A stretch of 64,000 bases of DNA from assembly GCA_009667805.1 (NCBI GenBank), contig CM019066.1:326798690-326862689 (forward strand), read 5' to 3'. Made by a program: the position numbers and the translations under genes. This document shows positions 44,395 through 55,649 of this stretch, piece by piece (within the stretch, counting starts at the first letter, position 1; each line of letters opens with the position of its first letter). Source of the DNA: Leptobrachium leishanense (taxonomy: Eukaryota; Chordata; Amphibia; Anura; Megophryidae). A model generated the notes under the pieces. That model saw nothing but the letters and a program-made list of their open reading frames with translations. It was not told the DNA's origin and ran no database searches.

Positions 44395-46598
44395 GGAGGG
44401 ACGGAGCTAGCTGTGGTAGCGAGTGGACACGTTTTTGAGGAGCTCCCGCAGGCTTTCTGTTATTTCGAAGGATTATCGCACTCGTTTTGCTGCGGGATCG
44501 TTCCTGGTGGTTGCTGGACTGCCCATCGGACCCCGGATTCCGTGAGACGTGTAGCCTTGCGGGTCAGGAGGTGGTATTTTAATTCTGGAGGGATCGGGCC
44601 TATATTTCGGGCCTACTCCGCCTGCCTGCACCGTTGGACTGTGAGGAGCCGGACAGTGTCACTCTAGATTTAGCGTTGAGGTTTACAGACATGGGTAAGA
44701 AGCTGCCCCCTGGGGTTACCCCGAAAAATGACTCTCGTCAGCGTGACATAAGGGACTCTATGGCCCGTGGGTCTGCCTCCCGGGGGGAGATGGCTTCCTC
44801 TCCCTTCCCCTCCGGCTATGGGTCTACAGATGACGAGGATTCCTATTGGTCCCATGACACGGGAACTGGAGCATCGTGGCTGTCCCCGCCGCCCCGGTCG
44901 ATGGGATCACAGCCCACCTCTACGGCAGCCAAAAAGCGGGCGCAAAAGAAGCGGAGGGCGGCGATGACGGCGACTTTGGCGACTGCACATGTCCTCCCGA
45001 AAGGGGATCATTCGGAGGAACAGCTGCTCTCTGCTGCTTGCGGCGTGACCTCGGAGCGGGACGACGCCTCCCCGGAGCCCCGAGGGCTGGGGGCCGGGGT
45101 GGAGACGCTTGGTCCTGGCACTGCTGCACCAGCTGCGGAGGATGATGACGCTCTCCCTTCCACAAAGGGTGACCTCCGCCAGATTCTGGCTGAGATCCGG
45201 GAAATGTGGCGACCGGAGGTGGCCGCTGTTCGTGCTGAGGTGGAGGTGGTGCGTGCCCAGGTGACAGAGGTACAGGAGAGAGCAGAGGGGGTTGCGATAG
45301 AACAGACTCGCCTATCTGGTCTAGTGGATTGCCTCCGCACCCAAGTGGAAGTTTTATCGCGCTCTGTGGAAACTTTGGAAACACGACATCGTCGTCACAA
45401 TATCCGGGTCAGGGGCATCCCAGATGCGGTCTCTACGGAGGACCTGCTACCTTACGTGACTCGACTTGTGACCCAAGTATCTGGCCTCCCTCCTGATACG
45501 CCGGAGCTCGTTGGAGCGGTGTTTCGAGTTCGGAAGGCTGCGACGGCACCCAGGGGGAAGCCAAGGGACGTCGTGGTGGTTTTCCGTGATGTAGCCGCGA
45601 AGGTGACTACTATGTCGGCCCCTGGTGCTCGGGACTCTATACAGTTCGAGGGGGCCACGCTGGCATTGTACCATGATCTACCGTTTATGACATTGCTGTC
45701 TCGCCGCCGATTTCGAGATGTGACGTCCGTCCTTCGCAGCAAGGGGATCAGATATCGGTGGGGCTTGGCTGGTTCCTTGGTGGTGACCCATGACAACATT
45801 CCTTACACGGTCACTGACCCTGACATGGCTTGGATCGACCTGGCGGTTGCTGGCATCTCACCGGGGATGCCGGAGATCCCACCGGCCTGAGACATGCAGA
45901 TGTCCTTCTACTCCTCGACTTTGAGTTCCCCTGGACCCCTACTAGCTTTTCTTTCTGTATTTCAGTTGCCCTCTGTGCTGAGATTTTAAATTGGGACCCT
46001 ATTTGCTATCTGAACGTTGTTGCCTCAGTGAGTCATATCGTTATGGTCCACCCTCCTGTTTTTGCCATGGCATGATGAGGGTGTACTCCCGGCATGTTTC
46101 TTGGATGCGAGCTGAAGGAGACTGTTTTTCCTGCCCCGACCTGAACACTATCCTGCTGCAAGCGGCCTTCCTTGTGGAGTTCCCCTCTCCCTTCCCCATA
46201 GATGAGTATCTCGGCGTTGAATACCCTTTTCCCCTCTCCAGATCGCATTGTTGAGTTTCTGCTATGTTATGTTTTGAGGTTTCTAAGACTTTCTCCCCTA
46301 TTTTTTAGTTCTCCCCTCCCCCCGCTTTGCTTAGTTTCGCAGACCTTTTACTTAAGCTCTATAGGCGTTTTACGCCTTCCTACATGCAAAGGACTTAAGC
46401 CTTCCTCTTAATTCCCCCATTACTTTTAGGTATATATACCATATATACGTCAATCCCATATTTTATATGCATTTTATTATATACTGTATGGTTGCTCTTT
46501 TTCATATACGTTCGCTGGCCCTGCGTGATCGTATCTTGTTTGATTTCATGAGACTTGTTTTATAATTCTCTAAATAAAGAATTTAAAAAAAAAAAAAA
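44395..46598 (+). mobile_element. L1-type ORF1-only retroposon (HAL1-like), 2.2 kb
   Basis: AAAACATATATTGG is duplicated at 44381-44394 and 46599-46612. The element has a GC-rich 5' leader, one long ORF1 frame, an unrelated-looking AT-rich 3' region and ends TAAATAAAGAATTT plus poly(A). There is no endonuclease or RT sequence, so it must have used another element's machinery. The structure parallels mammalian HAL1, an L1 that lost ORF2. Confidence 0.85.
44691..45890 (+). CDS. L1 ORF1p-like protein, 399 residues, intact
   Basis: I start at the ATG in ACAGACATGGG (44691); an in-frame ATG 57 bases upstream is possible. The N-terminal half is low-complexity and basic (KKRAQKKRRAAM). Residues about 155-245 are heptad-like (VRAEVEVVRAQVTEVQERAE, LRTQVEVLSRSVETLETR), the coiled coil of L1 ORF1p trimers. 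RHRRHNIRVRGIP begins the RRM-like domain, followed by VFRVRKA, RDVVVVFRD and a C-terminal domain (LYHDLPFMTLLSRRRFRDVT, YRWGLAGSLVV). L1 ORF1p binds its RNA and chaperones nucleic acid during target-primed reverse transcription. The frame is unbroken, which suggests recent insertion. Confidence 0.8.
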   Translation: MGKKLPPGVTPKNDSRQRDIRDSMARGSASRGEMASSPFPSGYGSTDDEDSYWSHDTGTGASWLSPPPRSMGSQPTSTAAKKRAQKKRRAAMTATLATAHVLPKGDHSEEQLLSAACGVTSERDDASPEPRGLGAGVETLGPGTAAPAAEDDDALPSTKGDLRQILAEIREMWRPEVAAVRAEVEVVRAQVTEVQERAEGVAIEQTRLSGLVDCLRTQVEVLSRSVETLETRHRRHNIRVRGIPDAVSTEDLLPYVTRLVTQVSGLPPDTPELVGAVFRVRKAATAPRGKPRDVVVVFRDVAAKVTTMSAPGARDSIQFEGATLALYHDLPFMTLLSRRRFRDVTSVLRSKGIRYRWGLAGSLVVTHDNIPYTVTDPDMAWIDLAVAGISPGMPEIPPA

Positions 46599-46612
46599 AA
46601 AACATATATTGG

Positions 46613-47350
46613 TTATTAAGATTTTAGTGTTGTGTCTTTTAACAATCTTTCATACCTTATTTAACAGGTGAACTGGATGTTATTCATTTACTTATTCTAG
46701 ATATATCATCAACTTACAAACGTACATCAAACCTTGAAGTAAACCCTAACTTTTATTCTACCTTGTAATTAATGTGTATTTAATTAGTTTAATTATTTTT
46801 TTAAATTATAAAAAATCATACTTTGATTAACTGTTATTTTGTAAACCAAAACAAAAAAAAAGACAATCTTCATTGTGTCTACCATAATTATTACATTGTA
46901 TTTACAACTGTAAAGGAAGCTGCATCCAGTTTTTCATAGACCTCTCGAACACACGAGAAAGACTTCGAGCATGTTGCAGGGTTGATGCCAGTGTCCTACC
47001 AAGAGACTATGGGCCATTGAAGTGAACGGTCAACACATTCTGTTCTACAGATTGTTTACTTTTGGATGATGTTCAGTTTATACCTAAACCCCCAAACAAG
47101 AGCATGATATCTTCCTAAGGCAACATATTTCATAACTGCAGCCATGTCCAATCACATAGAACTAAGCACAATGCTAATCTCACCATAAGCTTCCTTTAGT
47201 GTTTTTACCTTTTTTTGTTGTAGGGGAGCTCATTTAAAATTTCCCAGAATTACATTTTATTTTGAAATACTGTGCCAATTCGTCGTGGTCTACATGAAGA
47301 TATTGCATTTAAAACTTACAATCCTGACAGTTTAAATGTCATTTAAAATG
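46613..47350. other. Intron 1, no recognisable element
   Basis: AT-rich sequence; nothing recognised. Confidence 0.4.
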
Positions 47351-47455
47351 CATGGCGAGGGGGGAGTGGCCTGACCGAGCTAGAAGATGGCTGCGTGAAC
47401 CTAGAGCTCCGGCCATATCGCTGTTTAATACGCTTTCAATCCTGCTGATAAACAG

Positions 47456-48668
47456 GTGATGATGAAGGGAAAGAGCAAGAAAATGACCACCTCGATACCA
47501 GGTACCCCCCGAACCCCTTTCCAGGGAACTATGGAACCTTTCCTGAACGCCCCAGCCACGCGCTCCTCGGGGCCTAGTCAGGCGTCCTCGATTTCGCCGG
47601 AACCATCGGAGGCCTCAATGATGGAAGACCACTCTCGTATGCGACGGCTGGAAGACCTGATCGCGGCCCTGCCAACAAAAAAGGACTTGCAGGACCTGGC
47701 TACGTCTCTTGGCAGTTCGCTGAAAGGTGAGGTCTCCGAAATGCGATCGGATCTTAAGGCCCTAGAAGAACGGGTTATCCGCCTCGAATCCACAGGGGAA
47801 TCCCTGCCAGCGGCTGCTGGAATGGGCCGGAACCCGCCAGCAATGTCCGTCTTACTACGCCGCATGGATGACCTGGAGAATCGGTCTCGCCGGCATAATA
47901 TTCGGGTTAGGGGGGTCAAAGAAGAGGAAACGGACACCAGATTTATTTAACCCGGCTATTTCGCGCCATTTTCCCGGACGGGAAATTTCAACTTTCGGAC
48001 ATCGATAGAGCCCACCGCGTATTTCGCTTCACGCAATCCTCCGCTCCGTCGACCCCAAGAGACATTATCTGCCACCTGCCGAACTTTAATCTTAAAGACC
48101 GCCTGTTCAAAACTGCTCAGACAAGACGAGCGTGGGAATTCGAAGGAGATTCAGTTGAAATCTAAGAAGTGGAGGTTCAGTGGAGGCGCTGATAAATTGT
48201 GTGAGGTGATATGATTTATGTTATGCAGCCAACAAGGATTATGACACAAAACCTCGACAAGAATGTGCAAAATACTAGAACAAAGATGGGGGCCACTTGG
48301 ACCCCCCCCGTCTTTGTTCAGTTGAAATCTATGCTGATCTTTCTAAATTCACGTTATCGGCTAGGAGGGCTCTCCGGCCGGTAACAACGGAGCTAAGAAA
48401 GGCTGATATCCCATATCGCTGGGGATACCCGTTCTCCCTGACGGTACTCCGGAATGGGACCATGTTCACGATTTCCACTCCGAGTGACGCCCCGGCCTTT
48501 CTCCGCAACCTTCAGCTGCCGGAATTGGAAATTCCGGACTGGGAACGGATGCATCTGGAGGAACAGGCGCCATCTATGACCCAACCCCGCCCACAAAGAT
48601 CCTTCGGGCCTGGAGACCGTAGGAAACAACGCCGCACTGAAGATTTCGGCTCCCGTGCTGGAGATTGA
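47456..48668 (+). pseudogene. L1 ORF1p-like gene, disrupted
   Basis: The first frame (47456-47950) has a coiled-coil stretch (RMRRLEDLIAALPTKKDLQD, MRSDLKALEERVIRLES) and DDLENRSRRHNIRVRGVKEE, the start of the RRM. A one-base shift near 47945 is needed to read LFRAIFPDGKFQLSDIDRAH and RDIICHLPNFNLKDRLF. A 152-bp insert at 48165-48316 then interrupts the C-terminal domain, which resumes as YADLSKFTLSARRALRPVTT and IPYRWGYPFSLTV. Order and spacing match the intact ORF1 at 44691. Confidence 0.75.
48165..48316. mobile_element. 152-bp retroposed insert with 15-bp duplication
   Basis: TTCAGTTGAAATCTA is duplicated at 48150-48164 and 48317-48331. The insert contains TTCAGTGGAGGCGCTGATAA, similar to the TTTAGTGGCGCCACACTCAC end of the Penelope-like copy at 13370-13395, and an AACAAAGATGGGGGCCACTT phrase. 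It is probably a 5'-truncated retroelement end. Confidence 0.65.
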
Positions 48669-49019
48669 ACCTGATGCTCTGATGATCATTTCTGTCGATG
48701 CCGACCGCCCCCCCTTTTTCCTTTCATGTCGGTTACACGCACCCTCCGGGACCCCGAGGTGACGTCCACCTATAAATCGCTTGAGACGACGATGAGCTGA
48801 TTGGTTGGAATGGACCTCCACTGGCCTGCTATACTTGCTCCAGCCTCAAGGTACGTTACGCGGCCCCATTTCCCTGACTGGCACCCTTACATGAATGGAA
48901 ATATATTCTGGACACTTTTTGAGAGATGGAGAACATACATGGTCTTATCTGTCCTACGCGGAGAATAACAGAGACTGCAACGTGAAGGACTGTTTTCAAC
49001 TTGATATGGGGGGGAATGT

Positions 49020-49490
49020 TGTGGGGAGGAAAGGAAGGTTGAAGGAGGAGGAGAGGGAGATTGGAGAGGGAGGGACATGGAGGGAGGGGGGGGAGGGGGG
49101 GGAAAAGAAAGAGGGAAGAGGGGGAGGGAGGGGGGGGAAAGGGAAGGGGGGGGAAAGGGAAGGGGGGGGAAAGGGAAGGGGGGGGGGGAAAGGGAAGGGG
49201 GGGGAAAGGGAAGGGGGGGGAAAAAAAAAAAAAAAAAAAGTTGACGTTGATATTCCTCCTCAGAAGTCCTATATTGATTGTGTCGTTACCGGTTTATTCA
49301 CTGGGCTTCGAAAACTGTTTTTTGGGGGGCTTTCTTTCACCGCCAGCGGGAAGAATGGGAGGGGCTGGAGTGAGGTGGAGGGAGGGGGGGAAAGGATGAG
49401 GGAGCGGGGAGGGGGGGAAGAAGGAGGGGAAAGGAGGGAGGGGGGGAAGGGGGGAAGGAGGGGGGAAAAGGGGGGGGAAAAAACAAAAAA
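49020..49490 (+). repeat. G-rich purine tracts in the retroposon 3' region
   Basis: GGGGGGGAAAGGGAAGG-type units run at about 49020-49230 and again at 49376-49490. The tracts have many runs of four or more G, so quadruplex or triplex structure is possible. The open frames here are low-complexity artefacts. Confidence 0.85.
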
Positions 49491-49513
49491 AAAACCAAAA
49501 AAAACATGGCGAG

Positions 49514-50000
49514 TTCTGCATTGTATAATGTTACACGTGGATCTCATACATCACCCAAGCATGTCTTGTGCGCCTCATGACATTTCATTGATGTGTGTAG
49601 CAGGTGCAGATGGTAAAGCTACTGTTGTGAAGGAGTAAAGCGCATTATGTGATTTGGTCCCTGGGGACTAATCAAATGCGTTGAATGAATTGGATAGCTT
49701 TGCTTACCTCACTAGGACCCATTGCATGGTTGAGAATACCCAAGGTGACAATTATCCTTCTGCACATGCAGGCCACCCCAACTGCTAGTTATTTATTCTG
49801 CTAAGCACTAATAGTTTTTAAATTATAATAAAAACAATTTTTTGGTTTCTTTTGCGACAATTCAGACCAAATTCTCTGGAGATCAAAGCAAAATATCCCC
49901 GGGCCATGCCTTCATTTCAACATACGAGTACCATGCTTCATGAAACATAATAACAAAATAACCTAGCCCCGGTCAGTGCTTATAAATATCTGGCATTGTG
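49514..50000. other. Intron 1, no recognisable element
   Basis: Nothing recognised. Confidence 0.35.
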
Positions 50001-50445
50001 AATTGGTGCGGATCTGCCATTTGGACTTAACATTGACAAGCTCATTAACAAACTGTACCCTAAAGCTGGTGCCCTGTTTCGAATGAAATCCTGTTTCAGC
50101 CATAGATTATGGGGTTGTTGTAAATACATCTACTCCTGCAACAGGAGACACAGACTGACTTCCATCCCTCTCTCCCTCTGCTGTCCCAACCCGCCCACCA
50201 GTCCCTATTTTCAGCTCTCCTTTCTAGCTGTTTCCACTTCTCTCTCTAATTACTCTTACTAAGCCCAAACTTCTGGTCCTTCCCATGCAATCCCTACAAT
50301 ATTTTTTCTGGCCACCAGCTTCACCTTCTCTCTGCTCCCAAGCAGGGTTTCCTTTCCTCTTGTATTATGTACATCTCCTGTTTGTGCTTCTCCATTGTAA
50401 AGCGCTACGGAATCTGTTGGCTCTGTAAAAGTACTTGTAACTGTA
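50000..50445 (+). pseudogene. L2-like LINE 3' end
   Basis: ADLPFGLNIDKLINKLYPKA and GALFRMKSCFS at 50009-50097 match the RT C-terminal motif LSFGPHIDKLSSK...LGALYR of the fragment at 20.8 kb. The copy ends with ATTGTAAAGCGCTACGGAAT and CTGTTGGCTCTGTAAAAGTA, the L2-type tail. Confidence 0.65.
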
Positions 50446-51182
50446 ATAAACCCTAACACTGAGAGAAACCTTCTAAACGAGATTGAACCCTCATTTGTCC
50501 CATTTATCACCCACACAGCTCCTAAACTGGTGAGGGATGGAGAGGGGAATGCTCAGCCCCACTCCTCACACTCCCATATGCTCAAATCTTTCTCCAGCAC
50601 TTTACTCTCCATTCCCACTAGAATCGCTTCTTTGTTATATCTGCAATTTTGTTCAGAGCTCCACCACTGTGGACTAATCTTCCAGAAAGTAACAACTCCT
50701 CCCTTAACTTGAGATCTCACAAATAAATGGTTTTCCATTTTCCATTAGGAACTCAAACCAGAACCAACTGTAAATGATAAACCTCTCCTTATTTATTGAA
50801 ACAATGTATAACCACATATCATTCTGCCGGCCTATCCCAAGACATACTTGAAAATTGGAGCAATCTCAAAGTATTTTTTTCTGGAAAAATATTTTGCAAA
50901 GTAGTAAATACATTATTCTTATCTAGTCTCCCACTGTCTGAATATCCACTCACCCATATTCGATAGAATGTAGCACGAACGCTCACAGTTGTCATGCTGT
51001 TTGAGTTAATGGATGAAAACATTCTATATTCTACAAAATGCATCCAGGAATATTGTGATTCAAGAGGGTAACTAAACATTTAACAACCATTACTGGAAAT
51101 GACTTAATTGATAAAATTTAATTTGATTTCTCATGGGATCCACATCATGTAACCATTGTTCTTTCAATTCTATCTCTTCCAG

Positions 51183-51327
51183 GACCCTGAATTTAGGTGG
51201 AATCATTATCCCCTTGGAAGAAAAATCCCGAGATCCTCAAGTAGCCTGTTACACAGCGATGTATGATACGGAAGGGGTGACGCACACAAAAAGCGGGGAG
51301 AGGCAGCCTCTTCAAGTCATTATCCAG
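51183..51327 (+). CDS. CNRIP1 exon 2 (residues 60-108)
   Basis: Preceded by a pyrimidine-rich acceptor (TCTATCTCTTCCAG, AG at 51181-51182) and followed by GTAATATCC. The 145-nt exon completes the split Lys codon and reads TLNLGGIIIPLEEKSRDPQV, then YTAMYDTEGVTHTKSGERQP and LQVIIQ. This is the central strand region of the family; the YDTEGV and TKSGERQP motifs are diagnostic. The exon ends on a codon boundary. No damage seen. Confidence 0.95.
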
Positions 51328-51762
51328 GTAATATCCATATAGGTGAAGTAACTAGAATTTATTCTATTCTTGGTATGGATCGATATCAATTCTTTTTTTG
51401 GATCCCCAGTAAATTGGCCTAAATTAAAAAAACTCTGAATCTTGTTATCGCCAGAGGCTAGCACCTTGATATGTAACATTGAATACAGAGTTGACCATAC
51501 AATGCAAGATTCTTCTATTATGAAAACTAGACACTGTATAGGTTCTAGACTAAGAGGTAGTGGCCAAGAAAACACGACTTGCAATATGGAAAGGTCATTT
51601 TGGAAACTCTTAGAAATGATCGTATAATTCAAGGTTTGGTCCAACATGCACTTTCAAGTTGACAGTAGAGACCATACTGCAGAAAGGTGAGCAAAACGTT
51701 CTTGACATGCTTGTGGTAGGTAGAGATATCTGGTGAATGAATCAGAATGTTTTCTAAACATA

Positions 51763-52810
51763 CAGGGTTATTCAGAGAGAGGTGAAAACCAGGAGAATGA
51801 CTGGAGAATTGAAAATTCTAACAGGGTTATTCAAAAGGATCCGAATGGCTGCTGAAAGGTAACCGAACGCTGAAAATCAGCGTAAGGTTACCTTTCTTGG
51901 CCAATCGGCTATCCAGAGAGCAGGCAGTTTGCCAAATGTTGGCGAATTGCCTGCACATACGGTGCCTGTTCGGTGCCTGTTCGAGGGCAGTGAAATCCCT
52001 ATAGCTTCGTCTATTCAGAGAACAAAAACCAGCAGTGAAAAGTTGCCAAATTGCCCTGCCATTCGGTGGCTTCATTCGACAGGTTTATTCAGGCGAATCC
52101 CATAGGCTTCAATGTTAAAAATATCCCCGTTTTAATCCAATATCTAATAAAGCGTTGATTATAATACTCTGCAGTAAAAAGTTTATTTATAGATTTTTTT
52201 AGGATCGTAAACATTTTTCAGTTTTTTTTTTGAAAAAACAATTTTCTGATTTTTTACTTTTTTCTGTAACAGCCCCTTTTATTATCATTCATTGGATCTT
52301 ATATGTAAATTTCAGACATTTTCGCTCAGTAGTTTGTTTGCAAACAGCGTTTCACTTTTCAAACATTCAAGCGTACTGTTTTGTTTTTCACTCCATTCGT
52401 CTGTGGTGTCGGGTTTTTCTGGCCTCTCCTCTGTGCTGTGATCGGCTAATGCTCGGGTTTCTCCGGCGTGTTCGGCGGGGTTAATCCAGATGCTTTTGCA
52501 GGTTTCTGTGTGCATTTGCCTGGGTTTTGCGTTGAGTGTTCGGGGGGTTTTCAGCAGCATTTCCCTGCACTACGACGGCCCTGTGGTGCTTGCTGAATAC
52601 ACCGCAGGGTGGCCGAAATGGGATCGCAAATCAAGCCGAATTGAAGAGAACGAAAAGTCACCGAACGTCCGGTGACTTTTCGATTCTCTTTGAATAACCC
52701 TGTATGTCAAAATAGCCAAACCAGGAAAATTATCCCATTTATCTCACTTTCCAAAGATTTTCACTTCTCCAGTCATTCCCCTGGTTTTTACCTCTCTCTG
52801 AATGATTCTG
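51763..52810. mobile_element. MITE family B split by family A
   Basis: The left part (51763-51821) and right part (52703-52810) together reproduce the 182-bp element at 28751-28932. Ends are CAGGGTTATTCAGAGAGAGG and a mutated right end TCTGAATGATTCTG. ATA flanks both sides. Confidence 0.8.
51822..52702. mobile_element. MITE family A, complete copy nested in family B
   Basis: Ends read CAGGGTTATTCAAAAGGATC and, reverse complemented, CAGGGTTATTCAAAGAGAAT. The interior follows 14408-15313 throughout (AAGGTAACCGAACGCTGAAA, TCGAGGGCAGTGAAATCCC). No coding capacity. Confidence 0.8.
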
Positions 52811-53084
52811 ATATTGTGTGTCAGAAATGAAGAGTGACACAATACACACAAGTCTTTCTGAGGCTTGAGAACGGCTTGTGAATGATCTAAAAGTTGCCCA
52901 TATGCACCAATATACCTTAGTATGCACGGTCATCTCTTCCGCACCTATTAGTTTTTTTTTCACTAAGTGGAATTCTAGTCCTGTATATAGTCTGTACTCA
53001 TTCCCTGAAGACATCGCACGATTGCAGGAATATGGACCAGTGGACGGCCAGCCTAAGAGTGTGATGGGTCACAGAGAACCAGGA

Positions 53085-53135
53085 ACCTCACCCCTGACGT
53101 TTCGGCTAATGAGCCTTATTCCTAGGGATGTTAGC
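53085..53135 (-). other. Possible decayed hammerhead-like motif
   Basis: On the minus strand GGCTCATTAGCC forms a 4-bp stem II, followed by GAA and ACGTC; AGGGG can pair with CCCT. The CTGANGA box is mutated (GGAATAA), so it cannot be active. Listed only as a relative of the other motifs. Confidence 0.25.
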
Positions 53136-53177
53136 TTATCTTCATCCACCAGCGCCATGTTGGACAGGGGCTTAGGG

Positions 53178-54087
53178 CAGTGGCGTAGCGTGGGGGGTCT
53201 GGGGAGCGGTGGCCCCGGACGCAGTTTTTTTTAGGGGCGCCGGTTTGGGGCGTCATAGTGGGCCCCCGCCGGTTTGATGATCAGTCATCAGTGCACACAG
53301 GCAGCCAGCGGCGCACTCTGTAAACGCCGCGGTGGCACCTGCACCGCCCCCTCACGTGATGTGTCACGTGAGGGGCGGTGCCAGTGCAACGTGCCTGCTC
53401 CAGTTTTAGAATGGGATACAGGCACACTGCAGGCGCCACCACGGCATTTACAGAGTGCGCCGCTGGCTGCCTGTTAAGTGCACTGATGAACTGTGTTGCC
53501 CCAAACTGGGCCCCTACCGACCCGTGGACCCTCAGAGTCGGTGAGCAACAGGGGGGAGGGGGCAGTAGATATCCATGTTTGAGGTGCTGGGGGCAAATAT
53601 ATTCATGTTTGAGCTACTGGGGGCAGTATATATCCATGTTTGAGCTACTGGGGCAAATATATTCATGTTTGAGCTACTGGGGGCAATATATATTCATGTT
53701 TGAGCTGCTGGGGGCAATATATATATCCATGTTTGAGCTACTGGGGCAAATATATTCATGTTTGAGCTGCTGGGGGCAATATATATCCATGTTTGAGCTA
53801 CTGGGGCATATATATTCATGTTTGAGCTTCTGGGGGCAATATATATATATTGTTTGAGGTGGTGGGGGCAATATATATCCATGTGTGAGCTGCACATTAC
53901 TGCAGTTTTTATTGCTGTGGAGCTCTGTGATACGCTCATACACTCTGCACATTACATTGTATCACAGTTAAAGGGTTCAATGCCCTAATGGTGGAAGGGA
54001 ATCGGGGCATGCGAAGTTGTCCACAGGTTGGGGGGGCGCAGAATTCTTGGCTGGCCCTGGGCGCTGACAACCCACGCTACGCCACTG
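53178..54087. mobile_element. hAT-like element with exact 8-bp duplication and internal VNTR
   Basis: GCTTAGGG is duplicated at 53170-53177 and 54088-54095. Ends read CAGTGGCGTAGCGTGGG and, reverse complemented, CAGTGGCGTAGCGTGGGTTG. The element contains a CACGTGA-centred palindrome (about 53350-53380), a 30-bp VNTR (53560-53885) and a unit of the 55-bp minisatellite. No transposase. Confidence 0.85.
53560..53885. repeat. VNTR, about 11 units of 28-34 bp
   Basis: Units read CATGTTTGAGCTACTGGGGG followed by CAATATATAT with small length changes. Open frames across it are periodic artefacts (repeating LLGQIYSCLSYWGQY). Confidence 0.9.
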
Positions 54088-54099
54088 GCTTAGGGTATT

Positions 54100-55640
54100 A
54101 TGTAGGGCATTCTGATTAAGCTTATATATTTTTTTAAACTTTCTACAGTGGCAGCAAGAGCTATGCAGCAATCCTTAAATTAACACTTGCGTCCCTAACA
54201 CAAGAGCTGCCAATGGGCTTCATCTCGATTCATGTTCATTGATGAAAGCTGGATGAACTAATTCTGTTCAATTCCTCCACAACTGCAGAAAATTTTTAGA
54301 GGAACCGATTTGATTTGATTGAGCAAAGTGTTTTTGCAGTGCAATCAGAATACACAGGTTGAGTGTCCATCATCCAAAATTCCAAAAATTTAAATGTTTC
54401 GAAATCCAAAATTATATTAGGTGCCGGCATGACGGCAAGAGTGGGGAATTCCAAACCTGACATCGTGCTGGGGGGGGGGAGGGTAAAATATTATTAAAAA
54501 TATTGTATAAAACTATCTTCAGGCAATATGTAGAAAGTGTGAACAAAATATAAATGAATTTCCTGTTTAGACTTGGGTCCCATCCCCAAGATATTTCACT
54601 ATTCTAGACATATATTTCAAAATTCATACAAATATGAAACTCCAAATACTTTTATACCAAGTCTTTTGGATGAGCGATACTTTGGCTGAAAATAAATGAC
54701 ATTATCACACATTTGTTAGATTTTCACCTGTCATAAACGATTTGGCATCACCGAGGAACAAAATCGACCTTTTGTTTACAAATATTCCAATTTAAGCCAG
54801 TCACGCACATAAGTATATAAAATATTTTTTCCAACCTCTAGTCACTCCCAACCGGTGGGTTGGAGGTTGGTTTTTAACCTGTGCACTTTTATTTACGTTT
54901 TTCCCTTTTTATGATTCTTTTATAGTATAGAAGCTGTCATATATACATATGTAATCACTGTAGCACCTTTTTTACCGCCTGATGCCCGGTCACCCTTTTA
55001 GGGGATTCGTGTCATGTTTTTCACATATAGTAGTGAAGGGATTAAACATTCAGAGCAGGTTCCTGGAAACTTTAGAATGTTTGAGCAGAATTTCTTGTTG
55101 TTTGGATGTTTTCCAAACAGATTGTTTTTCGAGATTCAGAGCAGGGTGCCTTCTCATATAGTTCATCCAATTATTAAAAAAAGGAAGGGCCAAGTAGAGA
55201 GCAATTAATGAGCTGCTTAATTACGAATCTTTAACTGGTGTTACATTTCATTAATAACGTTAAGATCATTCTAATTAAAAGTCACCTTCTAGTTAGAATA
55301 AACAATAGCAATGATTGTGCTACATGACTGGTCAACACGTTTCAGTGAAAACAGTCCTATTGTCTAACTTGTTTGGTAAGCACGCGGTCTAAAGTGATAT
55401 CAAATGTGCCTTCCCATATTTCCCAAATACAGCTGAAATTAATCTCCTGCCAAGAAATTGGGATAGTGCACAATACAGATGTATTGTTAGTGTATACTAG
55501 TTATGAATTTATGTTGTATGACTTGTTATTCGTTTCCAACTTGGAACGTGAAGGTTTGAAGTCACGTTATATCTCTCAAGCACAAACATATACATTATAC
55601 AAATGAACCGCCGGCTTTTCAAAATCTGTATTTCTTAGCA
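54100..55640. other. Intron 2, no recognisable element
   Basis: AT-rich. A GACTGGTCAACACGTTTCAG phrase at about 55326 is distantly like the ACGCGTTTC end of the hammerhead elements but lacks the box. Nothing else recognised. Confidence 0.35.
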
Positions 55641-55649
55641 ATACATTAA

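Larger units (their letters stand above)
47360..49504 (+). mobile_element. Second L1-type ORF1-only retroposon, 2.1 kb
   Basis: CATGGCGAG is duplicated at 47351-47359 and 49505-49513. Starts GGGGGAGTGGCCTGACCG, like the elements at 23876 and 44395. A broken ORF1 is followed by a long G-rich purine 3' region and an A-rich end. No ORF2. Confidence 0.75.

Noticed and set aside
44920..45384. Minus-strand frames opposite the ORF1 gene
   Set aside because: Shadows of the GC-rich ORF1 frame, without motifs.
48895..49638. 247-codon Gly/Lys/Glu-rich frame
   Set aside because: Most of it is the G-rich purine tract of a retroposon 3' region; no domain is visible.
53378..53952. Frames with repeating LLGQIYSCLSYWGQY on + and matching frames on -
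   Set aside because: Periodic translation of the 30-bp VNTR, not a coding repeat protein.
55326..55360. Hammerhead ribozyme near ACACGTTTCAG
   Set aside because: The reverse complement has GAAACGTGT, but the conserved CTGANGA box and stem II are missing.
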